DNA of 64,000 nucleotides from Branchiostoma floridae (Eukaryota; Chordata; Leptocardii; Amphioxiformes; Branchiostomatidae): the NCBI RefSeq assembly GCF_000003815.2, contig NC_049979.1, forward strand, positions 24,151,752 through 24,215,751. The letters are read 5' to 3'. Position numbers and translations under genes: made by a program. Below the pieces are notes generated by a model, which was given only the letters and a program-made list of their open reading frames with translations, ran no database searches and was not told the origin of the DNA. Every line of letters starts with the position of its first letter. The stretch's first letter is position 1. Below, in pieces: positions 14,651 to 25,612 of this stretch.

Positions 14651-14815
14651 TTTATTCTTGATGCAGTTTCTTTTGTTTTACCTCAGTCATTTCAGGATTT
14701 TATTTGTGCAATTGCAATGTCGACTGACATATTTTATGTGCAATGGTTGGACAGAAGAGATCCAATCTAAGCTTATAATGTAAACTATCAAATGTTGAAA
14801 ATTGAGATTATCTTG
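14436..14815. repeat. diverged tandem duplication in the RGS22 3' region
   Basis: Blocks at 14436-14570 recur in the same order at 14701-14815: ATTTGTGCAA.TGCAAT, then TGTGCAATG.TTG.ACAGAAGAGAT, then AAATG.T and ATTGAGATTA. Similarity is clear by eye but interrupted. The AATAAA of the proposed 3' UTR falls between the two units. Confidence 0.55.
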
Positions 14816-15360
14816 TGAGACATATTTTGAAACTAGAGTTCAACAACTGCATACCCTCACCAAGCAGTAGTGATATAAGATGTATCTATAACTATAGTAT
14901 CAGCAAATTTGCATAATACATAACTAAAAGGCTCACTTTTGTTCCCATCATACCAATGGATTTGTGCAGCCTATTCTGACACGTAAATGGGTTTTTAATA
15001 GCATTATTCATACTCATTGAATAGTGCTGCAGTCCTTCATCAGGATAGAATTTTTCATTATGCAAATCAGGTCATGATCATACACTGTTGAAATCAGTCA
15101 TTCAAACTATGTACTGATTAAATTCAGTAATGTATGTTCTTTAAGGTGTTCTTCAGCAAAGCTACCGTGAAGTCGAACCTTTTTGAGCTATTCTATCTCA
15201 ACGTCTTCAACGACAATTCCCCATCTAATCTTTCTTCAGCTAGCTGCGTTGAAACAAAAATGCCTCTGCAGTTCCAAACTTTAAAGCTAGGGGGCTCAAA
15301 TCTATAACACTTTTATATTATAAATGCAAGAATGCTTTGGTTTGCAGCAACTCCATCAAT

Positions 15361-15460
15361 CCATCTGGATTTTTTAGGTACAGGTGTGGACCTGTACCTA
15401 AACCCGTGTACCTGTACCTGATATTTGTTTAGGTACACAGCTCTAGGCACAAGTGTCACT
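15361..15460. repeat. GGTACAGGTACC-type repeat ending in CTAGAGCTGTG
   Basis: Repeated AGGTACAG/TGTACCT words make a self-complementary block. On the minus strand the order is CTAGAGCTGTG, a TAAACA word, then CAGGTACAGGTACACGG and TTTAGGTACAGGT. The complement of 41578-41653 has the same order, so both belong to one interspersed family. The CTAGGGCTG edge resembles the hAT-like terminus seen at 56.1 kb. Confidence 0.5.
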
Positions 15461-15558
15461 AAGTCTTATTGGTGCAAGAATGTGTGGCTGTATCAAACAA
15501 AACTGGTCTAAACTTGCTCAAATAAACACAGGAAGGGACTACCACAAACAGCGGTAAC

Positions 15559-15564
15559 TTTATT
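15559..15564 (-). promoter_or_regulatory. candidate polyadenylation signal of the minus-strand zinc-finger gene
   Basis: On the minus strand this reads AATAAA in the context TTGCAAATAAAG, about 1.1 kb after the stop at 16659. The same 12-base context occurs at the plus-strand zinc-finger gene's candidate signal (25529), suggesting related 3' ends. Confidence 0.4.
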
Positions 15565-16530
15565 TGCAACAAGTTAACATGAATCATAGCATGAACAAAT
15601 GAAGGGAATGTTCACATTAACAAAATAGAACGTGAATGTTCACATGACCAAAATAGAACTTGAAAATCTAGATATCTTTACTGTCGGTTCTAAAGTCCCA
15701 TTCAATCAAGGTACTACAAAAAATACTGACAAATCCAAATGTTTGCCAGATCTTAATAAAACAAATAGTAACAAGTACTACAAGGTTCAAACAAACTTGT
15801 CTTATGAAATACATCCGATACTGCCTACACTTATTCCTTCATATCTTAAGGTAACAACTGTTAAACACAACTGGAATTACAAACCCTGCATATAAAAGTA
15901 TGGAAGTACTACATGTACAAGGTTAAGTATCAGATTGTTAATATAACCTGCTATTGTCAGTTTCCTGTAACAACTAAACATGCAAGCTTTCTTTAACATG
16001 ACCAATCAAAGCCCTTTGGGTAGACTAGAACATTGTACTTACATCTAATTTATTACGAAACATTGTGTTCAGAATATAAATAAGATTATAAGTAAAAAAA
16101 ATGAAACTTTCTAAGGAATCAAACTGAATGTTGATATTTCTTCAGGTTAGAGAAACATCACTGCTTCATGTGACTCTCCAAGGAATGTTTCTTCTTTCTC
16201 ATCTTTCTCATCTTTCATACAAAACAGGGAGACAAACTTTGTATTCTAATCTATATTGTAATCACAACAGTTCTCAAATAGGAAACACGTTCCCAAAGCT
16301 TTTCAACAACAAGCAACTAATTATTATACATAAGATTCACTAAATACATCTTCCAGCTTAGGTGTTTTTGCATGTGTCTTTTAAACTCACCCTTTTTTTT
16401 AAGTGACTATTCATACACCTGTAGGATCTCTTCTTCTATGAGTCTATGGGCGAGTCTTTCAAATTCAACTACTAGTACCTAGTCAACTGAACTCACTGGC
16501 TGCTACAGTTTTCATTCACATTTCTCAGTT

Positions 16531-16658
16531 CTGGTGGGTTTGCATGTGGGTCTTCAGACTTTCCAGCATAGTGAACTGCCTGCTGCACTCCTCAACCTCT
16601 GTAGGGCTTCTCACCGCACATAAATCTTCAGGTTACCCAGCTGACTGAACTGCCTTCC
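16531..16658 (-). pseudogene. decayed zinc-finger remnants downstream of the array
   Basis: Immediately 3' of the stop of the minus-strand finger gene, two further finger-like units remain in broken frames. The first retains CCCTACAGGTGTGAGG and then AGGCAGTTCAGTCAGCTGGG but has lost the second Cys codon and is closed by a TGA in CGGTGAGAAGCCC. The second keeps TTGAGGAGTGCAGCAGGCAG followed by a readable CTGAAGACCCACATGCAAAC helix and histidine segment. The array was therefore at least two fingers longer before small deletions shifted the frame. Confidence 0.75.
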
Positions 16659-18172
16659 TCACACCTGTAGGGTTACTCCCGTGTGAGTCCGCACGTGTCT
16701 CTTCAGAGAACCCGACTCACTGAACTGCTTGCTGCACTCCTCACACCTGTAGAGTTTCTCACCTGTGTGAGTCCGCACGTGAGTCTTCAGATTACCCAGC
16801 TGACTGAACTGCCTGCTGCACTCTTCACATTTGTAGGGCTTTTCACCTGTGTGAGTCCGCATGTGGGACTTCAGATGAGTCAGCGTACTGAACTGCCTGT
16901 TGCACTCCTCACACCTGTAGGGTTTCTCACCTGTGTGAGTTTGCATGTGGGTCTTCAGGGTATCTAGATGACTGAACTGCCTGCTGCACTCCTCACACTT
17001 GTAGGGTTTTTCCCCTGTGTGAGTACGCATGTGTTTCTTCAGATTACCCAGCTCACTGAACTGCCTGCTGCACTCCTCACATCTGTAGGGTTTCTCACCT
17101 GTGTGAGTCCTCATGTGTTTCTTCAAATGAGCCAGCGTACTGAACTGCCTGCTGCACTCCTCACATCTGTAAGGTTTCTCCCCCGTGTGAGTTTGCATGT
17201 GGGTCTTCAGTGTTCTAAGACGACTAAACTGCCTGCTGCACTCCTCACATTTGTAGGGTTTCTCACCTGTGTGAGTCCGCATGTGTCTTATCAGAGTACC
17301 AAGATCACAGAACTGCCCACTGCAATCCTCACACCTGTAAGGTTTCTCATCAGTGTGAGTCGGCATGTGAGCCATCAGACCACTCTGCTGACAGAACTGC
17401 TTGCTGCACTCCTCACATCTGTAGGGTTTTTCACCTGTGTGAGTACGCATGTGAGTCTTCAGATTATCCAGTTGACTAAACTGCCTGCTGCACTCCTCAC
17501 ACTTGTACGGTTTCTCACCTGTATGAGTCCGCACATGTCTCTTCAGATGACCCAACCGACTGAACTGCCAGCAACACTCCTCACACCTGTAGGGTCTGTC
17601 ACCTGTGTGAGTCCGCATGTGTCTCTTCAGCTGACTCAGCTGACTGAACTGCTTGCTGCACTCCTCACACTTGTAGGGTTTCTCACCTGTGTGAGTATGC
17701 ATGTGTGTCATCAGATTACCCAGCTGACCAAACTGCCTGCTGCACTCCTCACACCTGTAGGGTTTCTCACCTGTGTGAGTTTGCATGTGAGTCTTCAGAT
17801 AACCCAATCGACTGAACTGCCTACTGCACTCCTCACACCTGTAAGGTTTCTCCCCCGTGTGAGTTCGCATGTGGGTCTTCAGGGTACTAAGATGACTGAA
17901 CTGCCTGCTGCACTCCTCACACTTGTAGGGTTTCTCACCTGTGTGAGTCCTCACATGAGTCTTCAGTTGACCCAACCGACTGAACTGCCTACTGCACTCC
18001 TCACACTTGTAGGGTTTCTCACCCGTGTGAGTCCTCACATGAGTCTTCAGATGACCCAACCGACTGAACTGCCTACTGCACTCCTCACACCCATAGGGTT
18101 TCTCACCTGTGTGAGTCTGCACTTGAGTCTTCTGACTGGACTGCATGCTGTACTCCTCACACTGCCCAACAC
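16659..18172 (-). CDS. tandem C2H2 zinc-finger protein, terminal coding exon with 17 intact fingers
   Basis: One long exon encodes 17 intact Cys2-His2 fingers of the form Y(K/R)[13 protein letters not shown](M/V)RTH, joined by canonical TGEKP linkers. The 84-base period can be seen on both strands. The exon probably begins at 18172, after the acceptor TTTCATGCAG. The first unit (around the ATG at 18146, CEEYSMQSSQ) is a degenerate finger without its second Cys, so translation may start in an exon not identified here. Variation concentrates at helix positions -1, 3 and 6, the DNA-contact residues, while framework residues barely change. This is typical of sequence-specific DNA-binding arrays under turnover. 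The C-terminus TGVTLQV is produced by a frameshift in what would have been another TGEKPY linker. No KRAB, BTB or SET domain is seen. The target sequence is unknown. Confidence 0.85.
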
Positions 18173-19469
18173 CTGCATGAAATAAATGCTTGGGTCAGGA
18201 AGGTTGGGCAAATTTGGGAATATGCAGTTTATCTGAAAGTATATTACCATGTGCGTTTCCTTTGCACAATTGTAAAAAAAAAGAAATATATTTGGTAAAG
18301 GTTGGCGGAAACCGCTGCACGGTCAGTCGGCGGAAACAGCTGCCTAGTCCAGTCAAGTTTCGAGTATTACATACAGAGCAAGCTATCTTGTGCAGCTGCA
18401 TGTTGTGATTCATGTATTCCACAAAACATATGTTATTTTCTTGGTCTATTCTTTCCAGCTGGCTAAAAACTTACAGAGCTGGGGATCTTGGGTGGCCTTG
18501 GGAGTTTGGGGGCTTTTGCGTGCTATTTACTGATTGTATCTATACGTAAACATAGCTGGGTTTAGGGGTATAGCCCCCAATACAGCATTTTATTACTGCT
18601 GAACTCAACGTAATAAAGTTAAGTTCCCTTTCATATATATCTAATTGCAACAAAAAAATATGTTACCCAATTACCTTATCAAAGTAATTGAGGTAATACA
18701 ACCCTGACTCAGGCTAATTTGCTTAGATTGCCTTTAATCACCACATACTCCCGATGTCATACAGTATAGTAGTAAGTTTCCTTGGAGATTATGAGTGCTT
18801 TCCACAATAATGGCATCTTAGTCAAAGCACAGTTAATGTTTAGATTTCTGTGTCCAAAACAGACCTACTACAGCAGTTAGTGAACCGCCCCTGACGCTCT
18901 CTCATTCTGACACGAACCAGATGTGATGGCGGGAATTTCTTTGGGGCAAGGCGAATGTAGGAGCTTTCAGTATACGCAACACACACCAATGTTCACCATA
19001 ATACGCAAATCCTCCTTACTAACGATAGTTTTATTACAGGATCGAAATTCTACCTAATATCGGCATCATCTATTCAAACTCGAAAATAAGGGTCTCCGGT
19101 TCTATACTTCAAGAGGATTTCCGTAATCCACTGAAGACCCTTACTACACCAATTTTTTTTCTGTTTACAAAAACGGACAAGTCCATCTTGTTATTCAACC
19201 CAATCGACAAATTTCAAACCGGTAAATCTTTGGACGTAAATGTTCTACATGTTCTACGTCCCTGTATGGTTCGGAAAATACACGAACACCATTGTAGGAA
19301 GAAGCATAGTTAGTAATTTGGACCAAAAGTATGTCTAAATGAATCTGAGGCCATGGCCACGAGGGAAAATTCAAATTATTCCACGAGGTACTTTTTGCAT
19401 TGCCGCGCCAGCGGCAATGCCTTATGCCAGCTTTCTTCCATGGTTCCATGGACGGACCTTTTAACCCAG

Positions 19470-19511
19470 CCCTTCCAAAGCCCCTTCCAAAGCCCCTTCC
19501 AAAGGCCCTTC
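19470..19511. repeat. 12-bp tandem repeat (CCCCTTCCAAAG)
   Basis: Three adjacent near-identical 12-bp units and a partial fourth lie in the interval between the two zinc-finger genes. Confidence 0.85.
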
Positions 19512-19960
19512 ATTCCTTGCCGAGTTTCATTGCTTAGTTAGACAATGGTACATTCCAGGCGAGTATTAAAACTCTCTTCTAGATGCATGTTACTGTATGT
19601 GGTCCAGCGTAATAAATCTACGCTTTAACTCACCATGTTTATATAAAGATATATCACAAATTGCATCAGAAGGAACTTATTTTGTAATGAAAAATAATGC
19701 ATATTCATTGTGGGTCAAAAAGTTTTACAAAACCTGTTTAATGTGCCTTATAATTCATGTGACATAAATTATGATAATGAGGTAAATTTCCAATATCCCC
19801 TTTTGCTGCATTTCCTACTGAAGTTGTAGGTGTCGCTCTCAGCAGTTCAGTCATAAAATACGCGGCAATGCACAGCTTTTCTTAAAAGATTTCTTGTTTG
19901 ACGAAATTTGTACGACCATTCAGTAACGTTAAATACGTGAACATTTTGTTGTCTACGTAC

Positions 19961-20170
19961 CTGAAAGCTATGTTGGATCCAAATGTGGCGAAAACACGGG
20001 TATATAGGGATGAAAATCTCTCAAAACACTGACGGAAACCTCGACGGAAGATCTCTCCAGAAACAGACAACCACAGACCGCACGCGCAACTGGAAAGCAA
20101 AGGGAAACAGCGGAGGACTCTACCCTGATGAGCTCCACGGAGCTGCAACAAAGGGTAGAGTTCTGAGAAC
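19961..20170 (-). other. possible 5' exon of the minus-strand zinc-finger gene
   Basis: A strong minus-strand donor, TTTCAG|GTACGTAG, ends at 19961, preceded by about 200 bases without obvious repeats. Spliced to the acceptor at 18172 it would put a stop just downstream in its only long frame, so it could serve only as 5' UTR, or an intermediate exon is missing. The gene assignment is inference. Confidence 0.3.
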
Positions 20171-21099
20171 ACATACCTCCGCTTCTTGACCCACTGTTTG
20201 ACAAATAATTAACATAGGAAGGTGCTAGACGACCTTTAATTTTGTTTTCCAGACACCAACCTAACTTCTAAATAGGCCACACCAATTCAATTTGTTGCCT
20301 CTCGGAATTTTTTTCGGAAAAAAATTGGACAGGCAGGTCGAAAAAAAAAATGTTTTTGCCAAAAGTCTGGGGTGGAGAGATCAAGGGACTTACTCAAGTT
20401 ACACAACATAAATAACAACAGAATTAACAAACAATAAGTTTTCATATTTCCTTAGCACATTTTATGCAACAAATCAATATTTAGGGTGGTCCCTGATTAG
20501 CAAAGGCCTAATTTTGAAAAAAAAAATAGCACCGTCCAAAATAACCACGTACAACATGTGTAAAGGCACTGAAATTTGACATCCATAGTTTATTTGTCAA
20601 CAGAGTCAGTGAAAATTTGTCAAGGGGAGGTGTGGCCAAATTGGACGAACAAACAAACAGCAGAATCTGAGAAGCAACAAATAAAATTGGTGGGGCCATA
20701 TCATGAATAAAACCATCCACTGCGTTGCTGCTTATTACGTCATGTTCCTTAAAATATAAAGTTACAAGTTCCGCTGCTACCAAACTTGTACAATATGATA
20801 TGACTTATGAGAAGTAATATGCGTTTCTTTGACTTTTCTGTCTATCTGGACAGGTAAGACCAAAAGGAACTTGCAATTAGCCCTATGGGCATGCATTTAC
20901 AAGAAAACATTTTATTAACTACAGATAAACACAAAAGTCAAAGAAACTGGTACTTTCAGTAACTTTTTAAAGTATGTGCAACTTAAATTCAACAGGATGA
21001 TAGTAAGAAAACTATAATACGTTGATTATACTGTAACGTTACAACCACCGAGTAATCAGGCAATATTTGACCCACGCTAGGAGAGTACATCCGGTTCAC

Positions 21100-21222
21100 G
21101 AAATCACTACTTCCTGTCCGAAGAACGAGACGAAGAGGCGTGTCCTTGGTCGAAGTTTCTCCCAACTTTTACCAGGATTTTTTCAGAGACTCGAAGGCGA
21201 TTTCGTGTGAGATATCTTTCAG
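21100..21222 (+). other. possible first, non-coding exon of the plus-strand zinc-finger gene
   Basis: A strong donor (TTTCAG|GTAAGAATG) ends at 21222, preceded by a stretch with CATCCGG and ACTTCCTG (ETS-like) words and several CpGs. The next good plus-strand acceptor, TCATTTCAG at about 22948, leads directly to the ATG at 22971. The exon start is not determined. Confidence 0.4.
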
Positions 21223-21977
21223 GTAAGAATGAGATTACATGTCAACACTACAATGCCAACAGATGTGGAAAACGCTTTTCATAGCGGGCAGAAAAATAAA
21301 CGATTCTTAGTATGATATCTAATCGTCATCTGCCCAACAAAAATCTAGTTGAAGACTCTTCGTTTCTGTCGCGAGAGTAACGTTAAACAAGTCGAAATAT
21401 TAAGATTATATCATTGCAAGGATAAGACAGGAAAAATATCCTAATACTTACTGACGAATCAAGCTGTTTGCGCCCAGAAGACGGTGATCAGAGGTAAACT
21501 AGGGAAAAACAGCTCCGTGTCTTTGCTCCAGTTTGCAACATTTGGGAGGCAAATGTATATGGAGGGTCATAAGGGGGTTAGGCGGATCTTGTTCAATTCG
21601 CTAGTAGGCGGCGCTTCATATCGTTTTTGATGTTGCAATAAAAGGTGATCTGTCTCGTTTTATTTATACTGTATTCGTGTGGACGATCAATAATCTTGGT
21701 TTGAAGAACACGGTTCATATTTTGTAACATTAACGTTGGATGATATAATGTAAAACCCTCCCACCACCTCGGTGTAAGATTTTCCCGCCGTCATAGGTCC
21801 ACATCTGGGTTCGTTTATGTGAAGGAGCGGTTCACTGATGCCTTTTCGTCATTGATATAGGGCACTAGTCATGCAAATTTGCAATCATTTTAAATCCTAG
21901 ATAGATAGGATAATAGAAGAAACAGTATTGGCAAACCTGGCCACTGTTTTGAAAAAAAGATTATGTTTGGGAGAATC

Positions 21978-22017
21978 AAGGACGTTATATCAGAAGGCCT
22001 TCTGATATAACGTCCTT
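21978..22017. repeat. 40-bp perfect palindrome (AAGGACGTTATATC family, copy 1)
   Basis: Two 20-base arms are exact reverse complements with no loop, starting AAGGACGTTATATC and ending GATATAACGTCCTT. The same terminal words occur at 25582 and, imperfectly, at 27519. Confidence 0.9.
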
Positions 22018-22970
22018 TGGAGAATTGAGAAAACTGGTAGAGGGAAGTGACACTGCCTTCCTTTGGTCGGCTATACTCCGTGGCCAGCTTTGATACTATC
22101 TTATGGCACTGGTATATCTGCCTGGAGATTTAATTGTCGTAGCTTAGATAGAATTTCCTTTGGCAAAGATGTAATGTTTTCAGTAGTGTTTGCATGTGAT
22201 GTGTATGTGTATGGACACCATATTAAACTCGAGAAGGGCTGGATGTATTGTATTAATATTTGGTATGTAAATACTTCAGAAAACCTGGAAATGATTATTG
22301 GATTATTGGAGGATTATTGGCCCACTAGCAGCCAGTTTTTCTAAGGAGTATGAAAGCTCCTTGGCTTTTTTTTTAGTTTCGTTTCAAACTTTCATTGTAT
22401 TTGTACTAACGTTAGTGTTGTTCGTCTGTCAAGTCGACGAGGACCACTTTTGTCATCAGTGTGAACTAGTAATGGATGAACGGATGCAAAAAATATTTCA
22501 CCATCATTTCAAAACATTTCAAATTCATGACAAGCACTTTCATAAGCTTAAAATGGCTAACATGGGCTACCAAACAATTAGTGGGGCGAACAAAATTTAA
22601 AGCTGGGGACAGCCCTGTTCTATACTGAATAATTCAACAGTTTTGAAGGCTATGTGTGTTCTCGGTAACTTTGTAAGTCTACCTCAACAGGTGTCAAACT
22701 AGTACAAATTTTCTTATTATTACATTAGCTGTTACAGCTCACCAACCAACTTTTAGATTTGTTCTGCATTTCTTTTTATATAATATAAGGGTCTTAGGTG
22801 TACCCTGGTATCTAGTTGTGTGCTTTATGCATTGTGTACAAGCATCATTTGCAGACAGCCATACACAACATGATACTTAGAACTATGTTGGACTATAGAC
22901 CCCTGCTGGACCTTAGGTACTGATGGTCGCATATCTTGTCATTTCAGAAGTTGTTCTGGATTCTGTTATC

Positions 22971-24446
22971 ATGGCGTCAACGAGCAGTATGCAGCATTTG
23001 GAGGATGTCAGGAGGGGATCTGGAGTGTGATCTACCAACTCCATTGTCAAGCAGAAAGGACGGGGAAAGGTGTCTGGTCGATCAGGCAGAGGTGGGAAAA
23101 AAGTACACAAATGTAAGACGTGCAGCAAGACGTTCAGCATACGGAGTTTGCTGGTGATTCACATGCGGAGCCACACTGGGGAGAAACCTTATATGTGTGA
23201 GGAATGCAGCAAGCAGTACAGTGTTCTTGGTAACCTGAAGGCTCACTTGAAGAAGACTCACAGGGGGGAGAGACCACACAAATGTGGCGAGTGCAAGAAG
23301 GCATTTATGTGGCCGAAAGAGTTAAAGGCTCACATGCGTTCCCACACGGGGGAGAAACCCTACAGGTGTGAGGTGTGCAGACAGCAGTTCAGTATTCTGG
23401 GTAATCTGACAGCTCATATGAAGACTCATACTGGGGAGAAACCCCACAGGTGTGAGGAGTGCAACAGGCAGTTTACTTGGCCGAAGGAGCTGAAGGAACA
23501 CTTGCGTATCCACACAGGAGAGAAACCCTACAAGTGTGAGGAGTGCACTAAGCAGTTCATGACACGGCGTAGTCTAAAAACTCACATACGCACTCACACA
23601 GGAGAGAAACCCTACAAGTGTGAGGCATGTGGCAAACAGTTCAGTACACTGGCTCATTTGATTAGACACATGCGGACCCACACTGGGGAAAGGCCCTTCA
23701 GCTGTGAGGAGTGCAGCAGGCAGTTCAGTACGCCGGGTCATCTGAAGTTCCACATGATGACTCACACAGGTGAGAAACCCTACATGTGTGAGGACTGCGG
23801 CAGGCAGTTCAGTCGGTTGAGTAGATTGAAAATTCGCATGCGGACTCACACAGGGGAAAAGCCCTACAAATGTGAGAAGTGCAGCAGGCAATTCAGACAG
23901 CAGTCTAATCTGGTGGCACACAGGCGAATCCACACAGGGGAAAAGCCTTACAAATGTAAGGTGTGCAGCAGGCAGTTCGGTTTTGCAAATTCCCTGAAAT
24001 TCCATATGCGGAGCCATACAGGGGAAAAACCTTACAAGTGTGAGGAGTGCAGTAGGCAGTTTAGTCAGCTGGGTAATATGAAGAGACACATGCAGACTCA
24101 CACTGGAGGGAAGCCCTACAAGTGTGAGGAGTGCAGCAAGAAATTCGGTCAAATGAGCAGTCTGAAGAGACATGCGCGGACTCACACAGGGGAGAAACCC
24201 TACAGGTGTGAGGAGTGCAGCAAGCAGTTCAGTCAGCTTAGTCATGTGAAATCCCACATGCGGACTCACACGGGTGAGAAACCCTTCAGGTGTGAGGTGT
24301 GCAGTAGGCAGTTCAGTCAACTGAGTCGTTTGAAGTCCCACATGCGGACTCACACAGGGGAGAAACCCTACAAGTGTGAGGAGTGCAGCAGGCAGTTCAG
24401 TTATCTGCTTGCTTTGAAGGCTCACAAGCAGACTCACATGGGATAG
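22971..24446 (+). CDS. tandem C2H2 zinc-finger protein, 16 fingers, with an in-frame TGA near the N-terminus
   Basis: From the ATG at 22971 ([19 protein letters not shown]) the frame meets TGA at 23028-23030. It then continues open through a basic segment ([18 protein letters not shown]) into 16 C2H2 fingers joined by TGEKP-type linkers, ending at TAG 24444-24446. Finger 9 has Arg for its first zinc-binding His (LKIRMRTH). Fingers 1-6 are more diverse than fingers 12-16, which closely resemble the [11 protein letters not shown] units of the minus-strand gene. Either this is a nonsense allele or pseudogene, or translation restarts downstream (first in-frame ATG 23163, inside finger 1), or an unrecognised splice form bypasses the stop. 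No effector domain is seen. The role is inferred to be DNA binding; the target is unknown. Confidence 0.75.
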
Positions 24447-24551
24447 AAACCCCACTGGTGTGAAAGCAAGAAGCAGTTCATCAGTAATCTGCTTTCCCTG
24501 AAGAGGCACATGCAAACTCACAGTTGCCCCAGGAGAAACCTGAAGATGTGA
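24447..24551 (+). pseudogene. decayed 17th finger after a linker nonsense codon
   Basis: The stop TAG replaces the Glu codon (GAG) of a TGEKP linker. Reading on in the same frame gives KPHWCESKKQFISNLLSLKR then HMQTH, a recognisable finger lacking its second Cys, ending at TGA 24549-24551. This shows array truncation by a single base change and subsequent decay. Confidence 0.8.
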
Positions 24552-25528
24552 TAAGTGCAGCAAATAGTATCTTGACTCTTATATTTGATTCCCTTAGAAA
24601 TACTTATGCCAGCAATGAAACTGATATACAACTGTATCCATTCATTTGTGCAAGTCACATACTGTACAACTTACATGGTAAAAACTAAAATGCCTGGCAG
24701 TTTTTTGCTCTTGTTTTTGTGGTGACCTCTTCATCACAGACTTAAAACCACTGGGACCATTTTTGTTCTGTATTCTGCCACCTACCCCCTTGTTTCAACT
24801 GCAAACTTAAAACCACTGCAAACACCATTTTCTCCCTTTTTATATATTAATTAACCTTTTATAGTACCTTGATAGTTGACTTTTCCTTGTAGTGCAAATG
24901 TGTATAGACAACACAGGAGTAAACTGAGCTGTGGAAGTGAAGACACACTGATTAAGTAAAACTTATCAGTGATGACATCTGTACCAACATTGACTTCATC
25001 CTTTGCCCAGGAGAGCAGTGTAGGCATTGTATAGTGAATTTTTGGAAACATAAAAACCTATGATTGGTTGTTGGCTAACAATTTTGTTCGTTTTGTTGGA
25101 GACGTTGTATGCTGTTCATAAGCAAGCTAGATCCTGTCTTCTATATCGTAGACATGTATTATAAATGTTGTTCACAAGTTAAGTGCGCTAGTACTCAAAT
25201 TCTTTCAACACACAGAAATAGAATACTGTTCTTGTTTGAAGTACATGATTTCTCTTAAGGATAATTGTTCAATTTTTGGACACATGTTGCTATGTGTGGG
25301 CTTTATGATGTTGATTTGATGTTGATGCGATAGAAATGGAATGAATTAGTTCGGAGAAAGGTTGATGTTGTTACTGTTCCCAAGAATGTTTATACCTTAG
25401 TCCTAGTTACTATAATATTAATGTTAAAACCAGGCCCTTGTTATGGAGTCTTGAATCTGATGTTGAATATCATGTTTTTGGCAATGTTTGACAGTTGGTA
25501 TTACATTGTTCAAATTGTTTCTATTGCA

Positions 25529-25534
25529 AATAAA
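25529..25534 (+). promoter_or_regulatory. candidate polyadenylation signal of the plus-strand zinc-finger gene
   Basis: AATAAA in the context TTGCAAATAAAG, followed by a T/GT-rich downstream element, about 1.1 kb after the stop. Confidence 0.5.
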
Positions 25535-25581
25535 GATTCTTTGTCAGATTTGTCTTTGTCTTTCAATATCCTTGGTGAAAG

Positions 25582-25612
25582 CAAGGACGTTATATCAGAT
25601 ATAACGTCCTTG
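25582..25612. repeat. 31-bp palindrome (copy 2)
   Basis: Fifteen-base arms (CAAGGACGTTATATC and its complement) are separated by a single A. It lies about 50 bp after the candidate poly(A) signal. Confidence 0.9.

Larger units (their letters stand above)
18173..22948. other. interval between divergent zinc-finger genes
   Basis: No coding region could be supported here. It holds the two candidate 5' exons (19961-20170 minus, about 21100-21222 plus), a 12-bp tandem repeat and a 40-bp palindrome at 21978. The remainder is AT-rich single-copy-looking DNA. Confidence 0.5.

Noticed and set aside
16968-18185. 405-codon plus-strand ORF opposite the minus zinc-finger gene
   Set aside because: It is the antisense of the 84-base finger repeat, which leaves a periodic open frame; no splice context and the sense strand explains it.
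23028-23030. Selenocysteine decoding of the in-frame TGA
   Set aside because: No selenoprotein family resemblance and no SECIS-like hairpin could be pointed to in the 3' region.
23574-24563. 329-codon minus-strand ORF opposite the plus zinc-finger gene
   Set aside because: Same cause: antisense shadow of the finger array.
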